Assembly: GCA_018350325.1 (NCBI GenBank)
Contig: JAEVLN010000001.1
Span: 5,795,254 to 5,859,253 of the forward strand
Source: Globodera rostochiensis
Taxonomy: Eukaryota; Nematoda; Chromadorea; Rhabditida; Heteroderidae
Length of the DNA: 64,000 nt
Direction: 5' to 3'
The position numbers and the translations under genes were made by a program. Shown here piece after piece: positions 62,601-64,000 of the stretch. The number at the start of each line of letters is the position of its first letter. Position 1 is the first letter of the stretch. The notes beneath the pieces are model-generated. The model was not told where the DNA came from. It searched no databases and worked only from the letters and a program-made list of their open reading frames with translations.

Positions 62601-64000
62601 AACAGAAACAGCGATTTTTAAATGCTAAAAATAGCGGTGGAAAGCAATGCCCGCCGGCGCCCTGTGAGCGGCCCCTTCTGCTGGAGTCGGCCGTCGATCA
62701 GTGTTGCCCGAGGCACTTCAAACTTTCTGCTAATTGTTTTTTAATCGTATTCATTCACCCAGCAGGTGTCCCCCACCGGAGGAGGATTCGCCTCCGGCGA
62801 CCTCTGAATTGTTGGCCGACACAAAATTGCCCGCCAATAATTGTGTGGACGACCAAAGTGGCCGAGTTTACGCCCCGGGGGCCGAATGGCGGCGCGATAT
62901 GTGTCAGTCGTGTCGGTGCGTGGTTAATTAAAGGCAATTGTTTGTTGGCGCGCCAGGCCCACGGGCATTCATTCTTTTCGGCATTAGCTGTTCGTCGGAT
63001 GGTCGCGTCCGGTGTTTCCGTGAGCACTGTTCGGCATCGCCCGAGGGCTTCGGCGGCTGTGTGTCCGACCGAATGCTTTCCCTGAAGGGGCGCTGCTGTT
63101 CGCTGTGTTCGGGTCAGTCGAAGATAAACTCCAAAAATTGAACTCTCTCCAAAGATGCCCTGAAAGCCAAGCCCGACGCGGCTCTGTGCACTTATGGCAA
63201 CTCAATTTTTGCCCGCGGGGAGCAGTTCAGGGACGGGCCATGCCGAAACTGCTCGTGCCTGGCAGGAGGGATAATTCGCTGCACGGAAATCCATTGCTCG
63301 CCGTGTCGTAGCGACGAGAAGACGGGGGGCAACAACGGGACGGCGGTCATGAAGCCGGACGGCGAATGCTGTTCGTCTTGCCGAGGTCGGGATGGGGGCG
63401 GGGACTATTGAGTCCGACAAAATTGGGGCTGTTACGGCCGGCCGTACTTCCTTTTAGCTCCCCAATGTTTTGTGTTGCTGTCGTTTTAACCGGTACTCTT
63501 TCAGCAGATCCACCGGAACACTCTCCGACCGTCATTCTGTACTCGTCATTTGAGCGTGGCATTGAAGACCAAATAATGTTCGTCGGGGACAATGGCGAAA
63601 ACGAGCGGCGGCGGCCCAACGGCGTGCCGGATTCGTGGGCCCAGCGGCACCTTTGGCTGATGGTCGCCATTCCTGCACTGCTTCTGACGGCATTGTTTGC
63701 CCTGTTCACGGCATTTGTGCTGACAGAAGGGAAGTGCCGCAGGCTAAAGGAGACGGCGTTGAAGAAAGTCGCCGGAGGGGTCAGTAGGGGAAGCTGTCAT
63801 TCTGGCATTTTATTCGTTGTGGCTTTCTCGTAAGCGGATGCTTTTTCTTTTTGCAGAATTCGAATAAGGCCGGATGCTTCACGAACTCGCGGCGGTACGT
63901 TGTCGTCCAGCGACAAAGAAAGTCGTCGTTTTGTGAAGGGGCGGCAACGACCGCCTCGGGCGACGGCGACGTCGGCATTTCCCTATTGGACACCGCCGCC
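59642..64000 (+). CDS. crm-1: CRIM1/CRM-1-like cysteine-rich transmembrane BMP modulator, cut at the 3' end
   Basis: CRIM1 is a type I membrane protein whose von Willebrand factor C (VWC) modules bind BMP-like ligands; C. elegans CRM-1 acts in DBL-1 body-size signalling. The ATG at 59642 gives a signal peptide (SPLLFLLLLLLSLRW). A short Cys-rich region (HCDGVAILCERALQCLL) recalls the IGFBP-like start of CRIM1. VWC modules follow: ECCDRFECRQPG, RCCDEFECRP, VVPGECCPVCLGC, NVPGECCPVCD. Then antistasin-like repeats (LCAHGYLRDQNDCPICRC and HCVYGFESNSVGCPICKC near 61800-61960), then more VWC modules (FVDGETWHLNGCVACTC near 62530; YAPGAEWRRDMCQSCRC near 62890; FARGEQFRDGPCRNCSC near 63220). One transmembrane helix, LWLMVAIPALLLTALFALFT, lies near 63660, and the cytoplasmic tail runs off the window. 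An intron at 61254-61302 holds a very long G run. Confidence 0.92.

Overview
This window is nuclear DNA of a nematode. Most genes have short introns of about 45-60 bases, genes lie close together on one strand, and the recognisable proteins are animal families with nematode counterparts (Arp2/ARX-2, EI24/EPG-4, NCX, CRIM1/CRM-1, FAN1, MSH2). Several splice junctions work only as GC-AG introns, and long pure G or C runs are common between genes. Together these suggest a plant-parasitic tylenchid, perhaps a cyst nematode. That placement is inference: no ribosomal or mitochondrial marker is present.

Layout. 0-9 kb: possible exons of an unidentified gene, then three minus-strand genes in a row (EI24/EPG-4, a mitochondrial ABCB10-like half transporter, Arp2) spaced like a nematode operon. 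9.4-13.4 kb: a PP1-like phosphatase with two altered metal-site residues, a LisH-like fragment, and a decayed copy of the RNA polymerase III second-largest subunit. 13.4-18.3 kb: repeats, dominated by a 3.6-kb purine-rich satellite. 18.4-26.2 kb: a tail-anchored PDZ protein, then MSH2 and an unusual eIF2B-epsilon in tandem on the minus strand. 26.6-30.8 kb: the nuclease FAN1. 30.8-35.8 kb: gene-free DNA packed with G and C homopolymers. 35.8-44.1 kb: a Na+/Ca2+ exchanger of the NCX family, with an antisense His/Gly-rich gene and a 13-bp satellite inside one intron. 44.9-46.7 kb: an unidentified spliced gene. 47.1-56.7 kb: NUDT14-like hydrolase, AQP11-like superaquaporin, acetyl-CoA hydrolase/transferase and poly(A) polymerase, all on the minus strand. 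59.6 kb to the end: a CRIM1/CRM-1-like BMP modulator, cut by the window end.

How the genes fit together. There is no single pathway. Housekeeping functions dominate: actin nucleation, autophagy, mitochondrial transport, mismatch repair, crosslink repair, translation initiation and polyadenylation. MSH2 and FAN1 are both DNA-repair proteins but lie on opposite strands. Gene spans run from predicted start to stop and include introns. Exon edges were set by reading frame, splice signals and remembered family sequence, not by transcripts. At least two otherwise good genes need a one-base correction (ABC transporter Walker B; acetyl-CoA hydrolase), so some frameshifts here may be assembly errors.
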